Source of the DNA: Crocinitomicaceae bacterium
Lineage (GTDB): Bacteria; Bacteroidota; Bacteroidia; Flavobacteriales_D; Crocinitomicaceae
Reading direction: 5' to 3'
DNA: 64,000 nt
NCBI GenBank assembly: GCA_016709005.1
Contig: JADJEU010000004.1
Span: 62,001 to 126,000, forward strand
The notes below the pieces were generated by a model. That model worked only from the letters and a program-made list of their open reading frames with translations. It made no database searches and was not told the origin of the DNA. The position numbers were made by a program, and so were the translations under genes. How positions within the stretch are numbered: the first letter of the stretch is position 1; every line of letters starts with the position of its first letter. Below, in pieces: positions 44,174-52,333 of the stretch.

Positions 44174-45159
44174 TGATTGATTTACAAAATACATTTTCCG
44201 ATTTTGAATCCAGAAAAATTATCATTCTGGGTGATGTAATGGTTGATACCTACCTCAACGGATCGGTTACGCGTATTTCTCCAGAAGCACCTGTGCCTGT
44301 AGTTAAGTTTAAATCACGTGAAAGCAGATTGGGTGGAGCAGCAAATGTTGCTTTAAATATCAAAGCTTTAGGAGCCGAACCAATCATTTGTTCAGTAATC
44401 GGAACCGATGAAGAAGGTGATCAGTTTCTGAAGATTCTCAAAGAAAATAATCTTTCAGATAAAGGAATTTTCAGATCTAAAAATCATACAACTACGGTTA
44501 AAACACGCGTGATTGGAAATAATCAGCAATTGCTGCGCATTGATCAGGAAGAAGTAAAACCTATTCATACTGACCTGGCAAAATACCTGATCACATTAGT
44601 TAAAGAATTAGCAACAACACATAAAGCAGACGCTATTATTTTTGAAGATTATAACAAAGGAGTTTTAGTTCCGGAGTTGATTCATGAAGTGATCCGTTTT
44701 GCGAATGAAAAAAAAATAATCACCACAGTAGATCCAAAAAAGGAAAACTTTTTCGAATACAAAAACGTTACTCTTTTTAAACCAAATCTGAAAGAGTTGA
44801 AAGAAGGCACCAACATGGATTTTTCTGCCAGAGATAAAGACGCATTCCTGAGGTCTGTAGAAGAACTAAATAAAAAATTAAATCCAAAGCACACCTTCGT
44901 AACCATGTCTGAACATGGTGTCTACATCAATGATGCTTCTGAAAACCATTTCATACCTGCACATTACCGTGTAATTGCAGATGTGTCAGGCGCAGGTGAT
45001 ACAGTGATCAGCGTAGCAACGCTTTGCCTTGCATCTGGACTTTCTCCAAAACTTACTGCAGAAATTGCAAACCTTGCAGGCGGTTTGGTCTGCGAAAAAG
45101 TGGGAGTCGTTTCTGTTGACAAAGAACAACTCATGAACGAAGCACTCAATCTCCTTTAA
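44173..45159 (+). CDS. PfkB-type kinase, D-glycero-beta-D-manno-heptose-7-phosphate kinase-like (RfaE1)
   Basis: 328 residues. IIILGDVMVDTYLNGSVTRISPEAPVPVVKF is the RfaE N-terminal signature; RLGGAANVALNIKALG, RVIGNNQQLLRIDQEE, KADAIIFEDYNKGVL, VDPKKENFFEYKNVTLFKPN and the catalytic GAGDT motif (ADVSGAGDTVISVATL, Asp near residue 276) follow. In heptose-LPS pathways RfaE1 phosphorylates heptose-7-phosphate at C1. It lacks the C-terminal nucleotidyltransferase domain of HldE. Coupled to the aminotransferase and 16 bases before menG. Confidence 0.88.
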   Translation: MIDLQNTFSDFESRKIIILGDVMVDTYLNGSVTRISPEAPVPVVKFKSRESRLGGAANVALNIKALGAEPIICSVIGTDEEGDQFLKILKENNLSDKGIFRSKNHTTTVKTRVIGNNQQLLRIDQEEVKPIHTDLAKYLITLVKELATTHKADAIIFEDYNKGVLVPELIHEVIRFANEKKIITTVDPKKENFFEYKNVTLFKPNLKELKEGTNMDFSARDKDAFLRSVEELNKKLNPKHTFVTMSEHGVYINDASENHFIPAHYRVIADVSGAGDTVISVATLCLASGLSPKLTAEIANLAGGLVCEKVGVVSVDKEQLMNEALNLL

Positions 45160-45175
45160 TCACCCAAAATTATTC

Positions 45176-45904
45176 ATGGGAACCAAAGTAAAACCTTACG
45201 GCAAAGCCGACTCAACAAAAAAAGAAGAAGTAGCAGAAATGTTTGATAACATTTCAAAGCGCTATGATTTTCTGAATCACTTTTTATCACTTGGAATCGA
45301 TAAGATTTGGAGAAGAAAAGCAATTCGTATTTTATCAAAATCACAGCCGAAAGTAATTCTGGATATTGCAACCGGAACCGGTGACTTTGCTATTGCAGCT
45401 CTAAAACTAAAACCCACAAAAGTAGTAGGTCTTGATTTGTCTTCAGGTATGCTCGACGTAGGACGCGTAAAAATGAAGAAAAAGAAAATCGACCACATCA
45501 TTGAAATGATTCAGGGCGATTCTGAAAACCTTCCATTTGAATCAAATTATTTTGATGCATTTACAGTAGGCTTCGGTGTACGAAATTTTGAGAATCTCGA
45601 AAAAGGATTAGGTGAAATGCTGCGCGTATTGAAACCAAATGCAACGGGTGTGATTTTAGAATTTTCGAAACCTAAAAAATTCCCGGTTAAACAGTATTTC
45701 AAATTTCACTCAAAATACATCATTCCCAAAGTAGGTTCTGCAATCTCTAAAGATAAATCTGCATACGCCTACTTACCTGAATCAGTTGCCGCCTTTCCAG
45801 AAGGGCAAGAGTTTATTGACATCATGAAAAAAGTAGGATACCGAAACGTTGAATCTAAATTAGTAAGCGGAGGAATTGCTACTATTTACTATGGAGTAAA
45901 GTAA
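45176..45904 (+). CDS. menG: Demethylmenaquinone methyltransferase / UbiE-like
   Basis: 242 residues. EVAEMFDNISKRYDFLNHFLSLGIDKIWRRKAIR is the UbiE/MenG start; the SAM motif DIATGTGDFAIAALK, VVGLDLSSGMLDVG, DSENLPFESNYFDAFTVGFGVRNFENLEKGLGEMLRVLKP and GGIATIYYGVK complete it. It methylates demethylmenaquinone in the last step of menaquinone synthesis, consistent with a Bacteroidota host. It ends just before a heptamer repeat and converges on the glycosyltransferase gene. Confidence 0.93.
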   Translation: MGTKVKPYGKADSTKKEEVAEMFDNISKRYDFLNHFLSLGIDKIWRRKAIRILSKSQPKVILDIATGTGDFAIAALKLKPTKVVGLDLSSGMLDVGRVKMKKKKIDHIIEMIQGDSENLPFESNYFDAFTVGFGVRNFENLEKGLGEMLRVLKPNATGVILEFSKPKKFPVKQYFKFHSKYIIPKVGSAISKDKSAYAYLPESVAAFPEGQEFIDIMKKVGYRNVESKLVSGGIATIYYGVK

Positions 45905-45924
45905 TACTATTGTAAGCTGTTTTT

Positions 45925-46040
45925 TTTACCACAGAGTAACTCAGAGTTTTTGCACAGAGTATTTTAGAGTTGATTTAGTGCGATACGTTCTCAGTGAAAC
46001 TCCATTTTTTTAACTCCTTTTTCAACTCTGTGGTTAAACG
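45925..46040. repeat. CACAGAG-type heptamer repeats, inverted, between convergent genes
   Basis: ACCACAGAGTAACTCAGAGTTTTTGCACAGAG (spread over 45930-45959) faces ACTCCTTTTTCAACTCTGTGGT (46012-46034). The two ends are inverted and could pair. Same family as the repeats at 811-1015 and 25050-25100; all three are between convergent genes. Confidence 0.65.
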
Positions 46041-46091
46041 AATTATTTCCCGCACCAATTGCTCTAGTTGAAGGTGGAGTTTGAAAAATAA

Positions 46092-47234
46092 TTACTTCGC
46101 TAAGTGAAGAATTTTTGCGGTAAGCTTATCCCACAAATATTTTTGCTTTTCTACTTTCAGATTTTCACGGAAAAGAGTTTCCTTATCTGTATTAAAAAAA
46201 TCTTCCAAAGCTTTTGAAATTGAATCAGGATTTGGTTCAACTACATACCCTACTTTACCGTCTGGAATCATTTCAGGTAAACCACCCACATTGGTCACAA
46301 GCATAGGTGTTTCAAAATGATAACCGATTTGAGTAACGCCACTTTGTGTTGCATTTTTATATGGTTGTGCAACAATATCTGCCGCACAGAAATATCTTAC
46401 TACTTCTGAATCTTTTATAAACTCATTCACAACTTTTACGTCGTTTTCAATTTTCAAATCGGCGATAAGTTGTTTGTATTTTTCTTCATTCGAATAGTAT
46501 TCACCAGCTACTAAAAGCTTTACATTTTTGTTTCGCGACGGCAATTTTTCGAAAGCCTCCAGCAACAAATCTAGTCCTTTATAGTCACGGATGATTCCAA
46601 AGAAAAGAATGTAACGTGAGTTTGAATCCAAACCTAAAATTTCTTTCGCTTTCTCTTTTGAGATTGCTTCACCAAAATTATCGAATAAAGGATGTGGGTT
46701 AAAGTCTCTTGGTTTTTTCTGATCAAATAGATTCAAATCATCTGCTACACTTTTTGACATGGAGATGAATGCATCAATCGGTTTCAGAAAATACCTGGTA
46801 AACATTTTGTCTCCAAAACGATGTTCGTGTGGAATCACATTATCAAGAACCGTAATTATTTTTGTGTGACGATTTTTCTTCACCCGTCTGGCAATGGTTC
46901 CAAAGCAAGGCCCCATAAAAGGCAACCAGAATTTGAAAATGAGAATATCTGGTTTTAATCGCTTGATTTCATTTCCAACTTTAATCCAATTGAAAGGATT
47001 GACAGAATTTACTTTGCGTTTGATGATTAAATTTTTCGGCGCAGGTTCTTCAGAAAATTGTGATTTTCCTGGAAATAAAAAGTTAGGATATTGTACTGTG
47101 AATGTAAAAATTTCAACGTCATGTCCTTCTTTGATGAACTCTAGTGCGAGACGTTCGTTGTATGATGCTAAGCCACCTCTGAACGGGTGTGCTGTTCCCA
47201 ACAAAATGATTTTCTTTTTTCCGTTGGTTTCCAC
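46092..47234 (-). CDS. Glycosyltransferase, GT1/GT4-like (GT-B fold)
   Basis: 380 residues, no signal peptide. KIILLGTAHPFRGGLASYNERLALEFIKEGHDVEIFTF opens the N-terminal Rossmann domain, and NSRYILFFGIIRDYKGLDLLLEAFEKL, KLLVAGEYY, NDVKVVNEFIKDSEVVRYFCAADIVAQPYKNATQSGVTQIGYHFETPMLVTNVGGLPEMI are the GT4 donor-binding part (E-x7-E region). It likely adds a sugar to a surface glycan or lipid in the cytoplasm. Five bases after the end of the GT2 gene, same strand. Confidence 0.9.
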   Translation of the reverse strand: METNGKKKIILLGTAHPFRGGLASYNERLALEFIKEGHDVEIFTFTVQYPNFLFPGKSQFSEEPAPKNLIIKRKVNSVNPFNWIKVGNEIKRLKPDILIFKFWLPFMGPCFGTIARRVKKNRHTKIITVLDNVIPHEHRFGDKMFTRYFLKPIDAFISMSKSVADDLNLFDQKKPRDFNPHPLFDNFGEAISKEKAKEILGLDSNSRYILFFGIIRDYKGLDLLLEAFEKLPSRNKNVKLLVAGEYYSNEEKYKQLIADLKIENDVKVVNEFIKDSEVVRYFCAADIVAQPYKNATQSGVTQIGYHFETPMLVTNVGGLPEMIPDGKVGYVVEPNPDSISKALEDFFNTDKETLFRENLKVEKQKYLWDKLTAKILHLAK

Positions 47235-47239
47235 GCCGG

Positions 47240-48190
47240 TTAAATTTCTTTTTCGATGAGATAATTATTTCGGATAGAGGAATTTCTGGAAACTAATTCT
47301 GCTACAAATCCTGCTAAAAATAATTGGACACCGATAATCATCGCGACCAATGCAATATAGAATTCAGCACGGTCTGCAATTAAGCGGCCGGCAGTATCAA
47401 AGAACAGTTTAGAAACGATCATCCACGCGGTCAATCCCATACCAAGCAGAAAAGAAAGACTGCCAAGTAACCCAAAAATATGCATTGGTTTTTTTCCGAA
47501 TCGCGTGATAAAAGTGATTGTAAAAAGATCTAAAAATCCATTCACAAATCGGTTCAGTCCAAATTTAGAAACGCCGTATTTACGTTCCTGATGCTGAACT
47601 ACCTTCTCCCCGATTTTTGGAAATCCAGCTGCCTTTGCAATGACAGGTATGTAACGATGCATCTCACCAAAAATCTCAATCGATTTCACTACCTGTTTGC
47701 GATATGCTTTCAAACCGCAATTCATGTCATGCAGTTTTATGCCGCTGATCATGCGATTGACGCCGTTGTATAATTTTGTAGGTATAGTTTTGGAAATCGG
47801 ATCGTATCGTTTTTTCTTCCAGCCAGAAACCAGATCAAACTTATCGACGGTGATCATTTTATATAAATCAGGTATTTCTTCCGGACTATCCTGAAGATCT
47901 GCATCCATAGTGATCACAATATCTCCTGTAACAGCTTGAAAACCGACATGCAACGCAGCAGACTTGCCATAATTGCGTTGAAACTTAATTCCTTTTACAT
48001 TGGAATCTGCTGATTTTATTTTTTCTACAACTTCCCAGGAACTATCAGTACTGCCGTCATCAATGAAAACAACTTCATAGCTAAAATTATTCGCATGCAT
48101 GACTCGAACAATCCACTGATGAAGTTCAGGAAGTGATTCCTCTTCATTATAAAGAGGAACGACAATACTTATTTGAGGATTTTGGCTCAT
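47240..48190 (-). CDS. GT2 family glycosyltransferase, DPM1/GtrB-like
   Basis: 316 residues. ISIVVPLYNEEESLPELHQWI, FIDDGSTDSSWEVVEKIK, ITMDADLQDSPEEIPDLYKM (DxD-type metal site) and the loop HDMNCGLKAYRKQVVKSIEIFGEMHRYIPVIAKAAGF are characteristic of the dolichol-phosphate mannosyltransferase/GtrB subfamily. Two C-terminal membrane segments (MHIFGLLGSLSFLLGMGLTAWMIV and FYIALVAMIIGVQLFLAGFVAEL). It would transfer a sugar from a nucleotide donor to undecaprenyl phosphate at the inner membrane, for later glycan transfer. Operon with the GT4 gene. Confidence 0.93.
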   Translation of the reverse strand: MSQNPQISIVVPLYNEEESLPELHQWIVRVMHANNFSYEVVFIDDGSTDSSWEVVEKIKSADSNVKGIKFQRNYGKSAALHVGFQAVTGDIVITMDADLQDSPEEIPDLYKMITVDKFDLVSGWKKKRYDPISKTIPTKLYNGVNRMISGIKLHDMNCGLKAYRKQVVKSIEIFGEMHRYIPVIAKAAGFPKIGEKVVQHQERKYGVSKFGLNRFVNGFLDLFTITFITRFGKKPMHIFGLLGSLSFLLGMGLTAWMIVSKLFFDTAGRLIADRAEFYIALVAMIIGVQLFLAGFVAELVSRNSSIRNNYLIEKEI

Positions 48191-48499
48191 GCTGCAAGGT
48201 AAAGGTCAAAGATAATGAACTGGTTTACGGGAATTCTAAAGTTTTGTTAATAAAAAATCAGATTTTTCTCATTCATTTCAACCCCAATCCATGCAAGCGC
48301 AAAAATGGCCAGCATAAAGAAGAGCTCCATGCGTTTAGAATTCAAAGTCAAACTAACGATCTTGCGGCTCTGATGAGTCTTGACCTATGAATCCCAATCA
48401 TTTCATTTGCATCAATCCTTTTAAAAAAGAACCAATTGTAAGGGAGTAGCGAATCATTTTTGCTAATTTTGGTACTTATAACATTACAGACAAAAATTT
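48191..48499. other. Intergenic between GT2 and thiolase genes
   Basis: About 310 bases, divergent promoter region. A TAATTTTG box at 48464-48471 fits the Bacteroidota -7 element and lies 29 bases before the thiolase ATG. A 27-codon hydrophobic frame on the minus strand near 48250-48331 has no supporting evidence. A small plus-strand frame from 48133 overlaps the GT2 gene and is not credible. Confidence 0.4.
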
Positions 48500-49675
48500 A
48501 TGAAAGACATTTATATCATTTCGGCAGTGCGCACTCCTATTGGAAGTTTTGGTGGTTCTTTATCGACTGTTTCTGCAACACAATTGGGAGCTACAGCAAT
48601 TAAAGGTGCAATTGAAAAGGCCGGAATTGACTCCAAACTAGTTGATGAAGTTTTTATGGGAAATGTATTGCAGGCAAACTTAGGTCAGGCTCCTGCACGC
48701 CAAGCGGCTTTATTTGCTGGTCTTGGTCAAAACGTTCCTTGTACAACTGTCAACAAAGTATGTGCTTCTGGAATGAAATCAATCAGTTTAGCGGCACAAA
48801 CAATTGCTGCTGGTGATAATCATATTGTTGTTGCAGGCGGAATGGAAAACATGAGTTTGGTTCCACATTATTTTCACGCAAGATCGGCTACCAAATTAGG
48901 TGATGTTAAAATGATTGATGGAATGGTGAAAGATGGTTTGACGGATGTCTACAACCAAGTTCACATGGGAGTTTGTGCAGAAAAATGTGCGAAAGAAAAA
49001 AACTTCACGCGTGAAGAGCAAGATAAATTTGCAATTGATTCTTACACACGTTCGGCTGCTGCATGGGCTGCTGGAAAATTCAAAGACGAAGTTGTTCCGG
49101 TTTCAGTACCTCAGCGCAAAGGCGATCCAATTATTGTAAGTGAAGATGAAGAATATAAAAATGTAAATCTGGATAAGATTCCTACACTTCCTCCAGTATT
49201 TGACAAAGCAGGAACAGTGACGGCTGCAAACGCTTCAACATTAAACGATGGAGCATCTGCATTAATTCTTGCAAGTGCAGAGGCAGTTGAAAAATATAAA
49301 TTGAAACCAATTGCTAAAATCAGATCTTATGCTGATGCTGCACAAGCCCCAGAGTGGTTCACAACTGCACCATCTTTAGCGGCTCCAAAAGCTCTTGAGA
49401 AAGCAGGATTAAAAACTTCTGATATTGATTTCTGGGAACTTAATCAAGCCTTTGCTGTTGTTGGTTTAGCAAACATCAAAGAGATGGGATTAGACGGTTC
49501 TAAAGTCGATGTAAATGGCGGAGCAGTTGCCTTAGGTCACCCACTAGGAAGTTCAGGATCAAGAATTATTGTAACCCTTATCAACGTCTTGAAACAAAAT
49601 GGTGGAAAACTTGGTGCTGCTGCAATTTGCAACGGCGGCGGCGGCGCCTCTGCTATGGTGATTGAGAATATTTAA
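48500..49675 (+). CDS. Acetyl-CoA C-acetyltransferase (thiolase)
   Basis: 391 residues. ISAVRTPIGSFGGSLSTVSATQLG start; nucleophile Cys88 in NKVCASGMKSISLAAQTI; NEPEW-type AAQAPEWFTTAPSLA; WELNQAFAVVGLANIKEMG; GGAVALGHPLGSSGSRI (catalytic His) and CNGGGGASAMVIE (second Cys near 378). This is a standard biosynthetic/degradative type II thiolase of ~390 residues. Converts two acetyl-CoA to acetoacetyl-CoA or the reverse. It links to mvaB earlier in the window through acetoacetate metabolism, an inference. Confidence 0.95.
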   Translation: MKDIYIISAVRTPIGSFGGSLSTVSATQLGATAIKGAIEKAGIDSKLVDEVFMGNVLQANLGQAPARQAALFAGLGQNVPCTTVNKVCASGMKSISLAAQTIAAGDNHIVVAGGMENMSLVPHYFHARSATKLGDVKMIDGMVKDGLTDVYNQVHMGVCAEKCAKEKNFTREEQDKFAIDSYTRSAAAWAAGKFKDEVVPVSVPQRKGDPIIVSEDEEYKNVNLDKIPTLPPVFDKAGTVTAANASTLNDGASALILASAEAVEKYKLKPIAKIRSYADAAQAPEWFTTAPSLAAPKALEKAGLKTSDIDFWELNQAFAVVGLANIKEMGLDGSKVDVNGGAVALGHPLGSSGSRIIVTLINVLKQNGGKLGAAAICNGGGGASAMVIENI

Positions 49676-49758
49676 TCGATAAAACCAACCATTGGATCGA
49701 CGAATTCGTCTTTTCGTTTAATCATGTTGATTGCTTAGTGTTTTAAAATAAACTAGTT

Positions 49759-52197
49759 ATGAAGAAAATTATTACGATTGCCTTGTTTTTTGGCGGATTT
49801 ATACATACGACCATTGCTCAGGACGACCCGATCATTGATGCCATTTATTTGTAAGATTCTGAACCATTTTGTTTTGATGGCACTACTAAAACATTAACCG
49901 TTGTTGTAACTGACATTAACGGTGATGCCGTAACCATAAATTATCCAACCTACACAAATAATTTTTTGGAAGCCTTCAATCCGCTAACAAGTGTTGTTGG
50001 TAATACGACCACTTATGTTTTCCCAATCAGCATTAATTATGCAACACCACCGCCTGCTGGCGTTTTAAGTCTAGAGGATCTTCAAGTCATTGCAACAACA
50101 TCTAATGGACTTGATCCAACAATGTCAGTAAGTGGTTCACTTTCTGGAATCGAAGTAAATGGTCAAATAGATGTATTCTTCACAACAGCGCTATTGCAAA
50201 TCTGCAATACAGGTAATCCGATAGATCTTACTAATTATGTTGTTGAGCAAGGAGGTACCTTCAATACAGTACTTACACCTACTCCATATACTTATTCAGA
50301 TGCTCCTTTCATAAATCCTGCTGTAGCATATAACGTTTACATCGCTGACGACTATTCTTATAACATTGAGTATAGTCTAGTTGACGGAGCTACCGGATGC
50401 ATTGGGACAGGCTCATTACCTGTAAGTTTTTGGGAAGCTCCTTCTATTACTGTGAGTACCACTCCGAGTACTTGCCTTGGTGCAACTGGATCTGCAACCG
50501 CTGAAATCAATGGATTTGGATCACCTTTTGAAGTTTATTGGTCTACTGGATATTCAACAAGTACTGGTGGTTCAACTTCAATCAGCAATCTTTCATCAGG
50601 TGTTTATTATGTAAACGTTACGGACATACATGGCTGCAAAAATGTCGCAAAGGCTAATATTTCTGATTCCGATATTTCAGTGTCTCCAACATTGACAGAT
50701 GTGCGTTGTGCAGGACAACCTGGATCGATCGATTTAACAATTATTCCAAGTTCAGGAACTGTTGATGAAATCTTATGGTCGAATGGAAGTACTGCTCCAA
50801 TTATTGCTGCTGGACCCGGTGAATATTCTGTTAGTATTCATACTACGGCGAACTGCAACTTTTTTGGTACCTATTCAATTCTGGATTCCGCTTTAAAAGT
50901 AAAATTGGATGACTACTATCCTAATTCAAACTGTTTATCAGCCCCAAACGGGGAATTTTATATTACGACAACTGGTGGATTAGGAGCTTATGCGTGGGAT
51001 TGGAAAAAAAGTGGTACAACTGTCTGGACTCAAGAGGATCTTTTAACTGCTGATGGTGGACTTTACACATGCACAGTTTCTGATGGTAACGGTTGCTCCT
51101 TAACTTGGGCCAAGACTTTAGAAAATTACAACAACGTTAACTTGTGGGCTGACGAAACAGTGCAACCGACATGTGGAAATTCAGATGGAAGCATTGATAT
51201 CACTATCGACGGCCTCTATGATACACCATCTTTCTATGAATGGAGTAACGGAGCAACAACAGAAGATCTTTCTGGCCTAGCTGCTGGTAATTACACGTTG
51301 ACCTATACCGATCAAGCAGGGTGCACAAACTATTTAACGATTAAACTTGTTAATCAACGTCCATATCAGCCAACAATTTGTTTGTTGACAGTTGATACTT
51401 CACTCATCTATAACATGGTAGTTTGGGAAAAAGACATCACACAACCTGTTTCAGCATTTAATATTTATCGTGAGACTTCTGTCTTCGGTCAATTTGAGAA
51501 GATTGTAACACGCCCATACGCGCTTGAATCATTTTTTCAAGATAATGACGCGTCACCGGTAGACAGATCATGGAGATATTATATCACAACAGTTGACGCT
51601 TGCGGTACCGAAAGTTACGGAAGCTTTGTTCACAAAACTATTCACATTGTTTCGAGTACATCGGATGGCACCAACTATACTATTTCATGGGATGATTACG
51701 AAGGAATTTCTTATTCATCAATTGATCTTTTCAGACACGATGATGTGAATGGTTGGGAACTTGCGGCAAATCTACCTTATGGAACAAATTTTTATAATGA
51801 AGCCCCGCTAGTGCTTGCGGGTCTTGACTATATGGTTTCATTTAATCTTACGAACGATTGTACATCTTCAAAAGCGCAAGACCATAACTCAACCCGATCA
51901 AATAAAACAGCTTCATCATTTGACGGTGGTGGTTCAACGGCTGAAATTCAAGATGAGGATCTAGGATTAATTTCTATCTATCCTAATCCAGCGAATGAAA
52001 TGTTGACACTTCATATAGATAATCCGGAGTTATTCCAAACCTATGAAATCACAGATTTGAATGGGAGGGTTATTGCAAGTGGAACCATTTTAACAAACAA
52101 TACCAACATAGATTTGTACTCAATGGAGTCTGGTGTTTATATGATCCGACTGATTTCTGACGACAAAACTGTCGTGAACAAGTTTGTGAAAAACTAA
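49759..52197 (+). pseudogene. SprB-repeat T9SS protein, paralogue 1, in-frame stop at codon 32
   Basis: Starts MKKIITIALFFGGFIHTTIA (signal peptide), then DDPIIDAIYL and TAA at 49852-49854, then in the same frame DSEPFCFDGTTKTLTVVVTD and on to the stop at 52197. A start internal to the gene at 49966 would lack the signal. SprB-like repeats (ENYNNVNLWADETVQPTCGNSDGSIDITIDGL, WSNG, AGNYTLTYTDQAGC), then a shared region with WEKDITQPVSAFNIYRETSVFGQFEKI, SKAQDHNSTRSNKTA and a sorting domain (ISIYPNPANEMLTLHIDNPE, SGVYMIRLISDD). Total about 812 residues. Probably a surface adhesin; a CAA to TAA change would explain the stop. Confidence 0.75.
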
Positions 52198-52214
52198 GAG
52201 TTTTAAACTTATTA

Positions 52215-52248
52215 GGAAGGCCTTCCCAACGGAGGGCCTTTTTTTTTC
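52215..52248 (+). terminator. Intrinsic terminator after SprB-like paralogue 1
   Basis: AAGGCC and GGCCTT around TTCCCAACGGAG, followed by T9. A near-copy with the same CCTCCCAACGGAGGG core follows paralogue 2 at 54751. Confidence 0.85.
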
Positions 52249-52305
52249 GTCGTATCCTATAACGCATCGATCTGAGTCATTTTAAGTTTGATCAATTTTT
52301 TATTT

Positions 52306-52313
52306 TACCTTTA
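52306..52313 (+). promoter_or_regulatory. Shared promoter-like block before paralogue 2
   Basis: AAGTTTGATC (52285-52294) and TACCTTTA (52306-52313). The same block (AAGTTTGATC then TACCTTTG) precedes paralogue 3 at 54815-54843. TACCTTTG matches TAnnTTTG, with a TTTG 15 bases upstream, a shorter spacer than usual. Conservation of the block suggests function or shared ancestry. Confidence 0.5.
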
Positions 52314-52333
52314 CACTTATTAAGCAAGCTATT

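Noticed and set aside
48133..48390. 85-codon open frame on the plus strand near the glycosyltransferase start
   Set aside because: It overlaps the well-supported GT2 gene on the other strand and its sequence is not protein-like.
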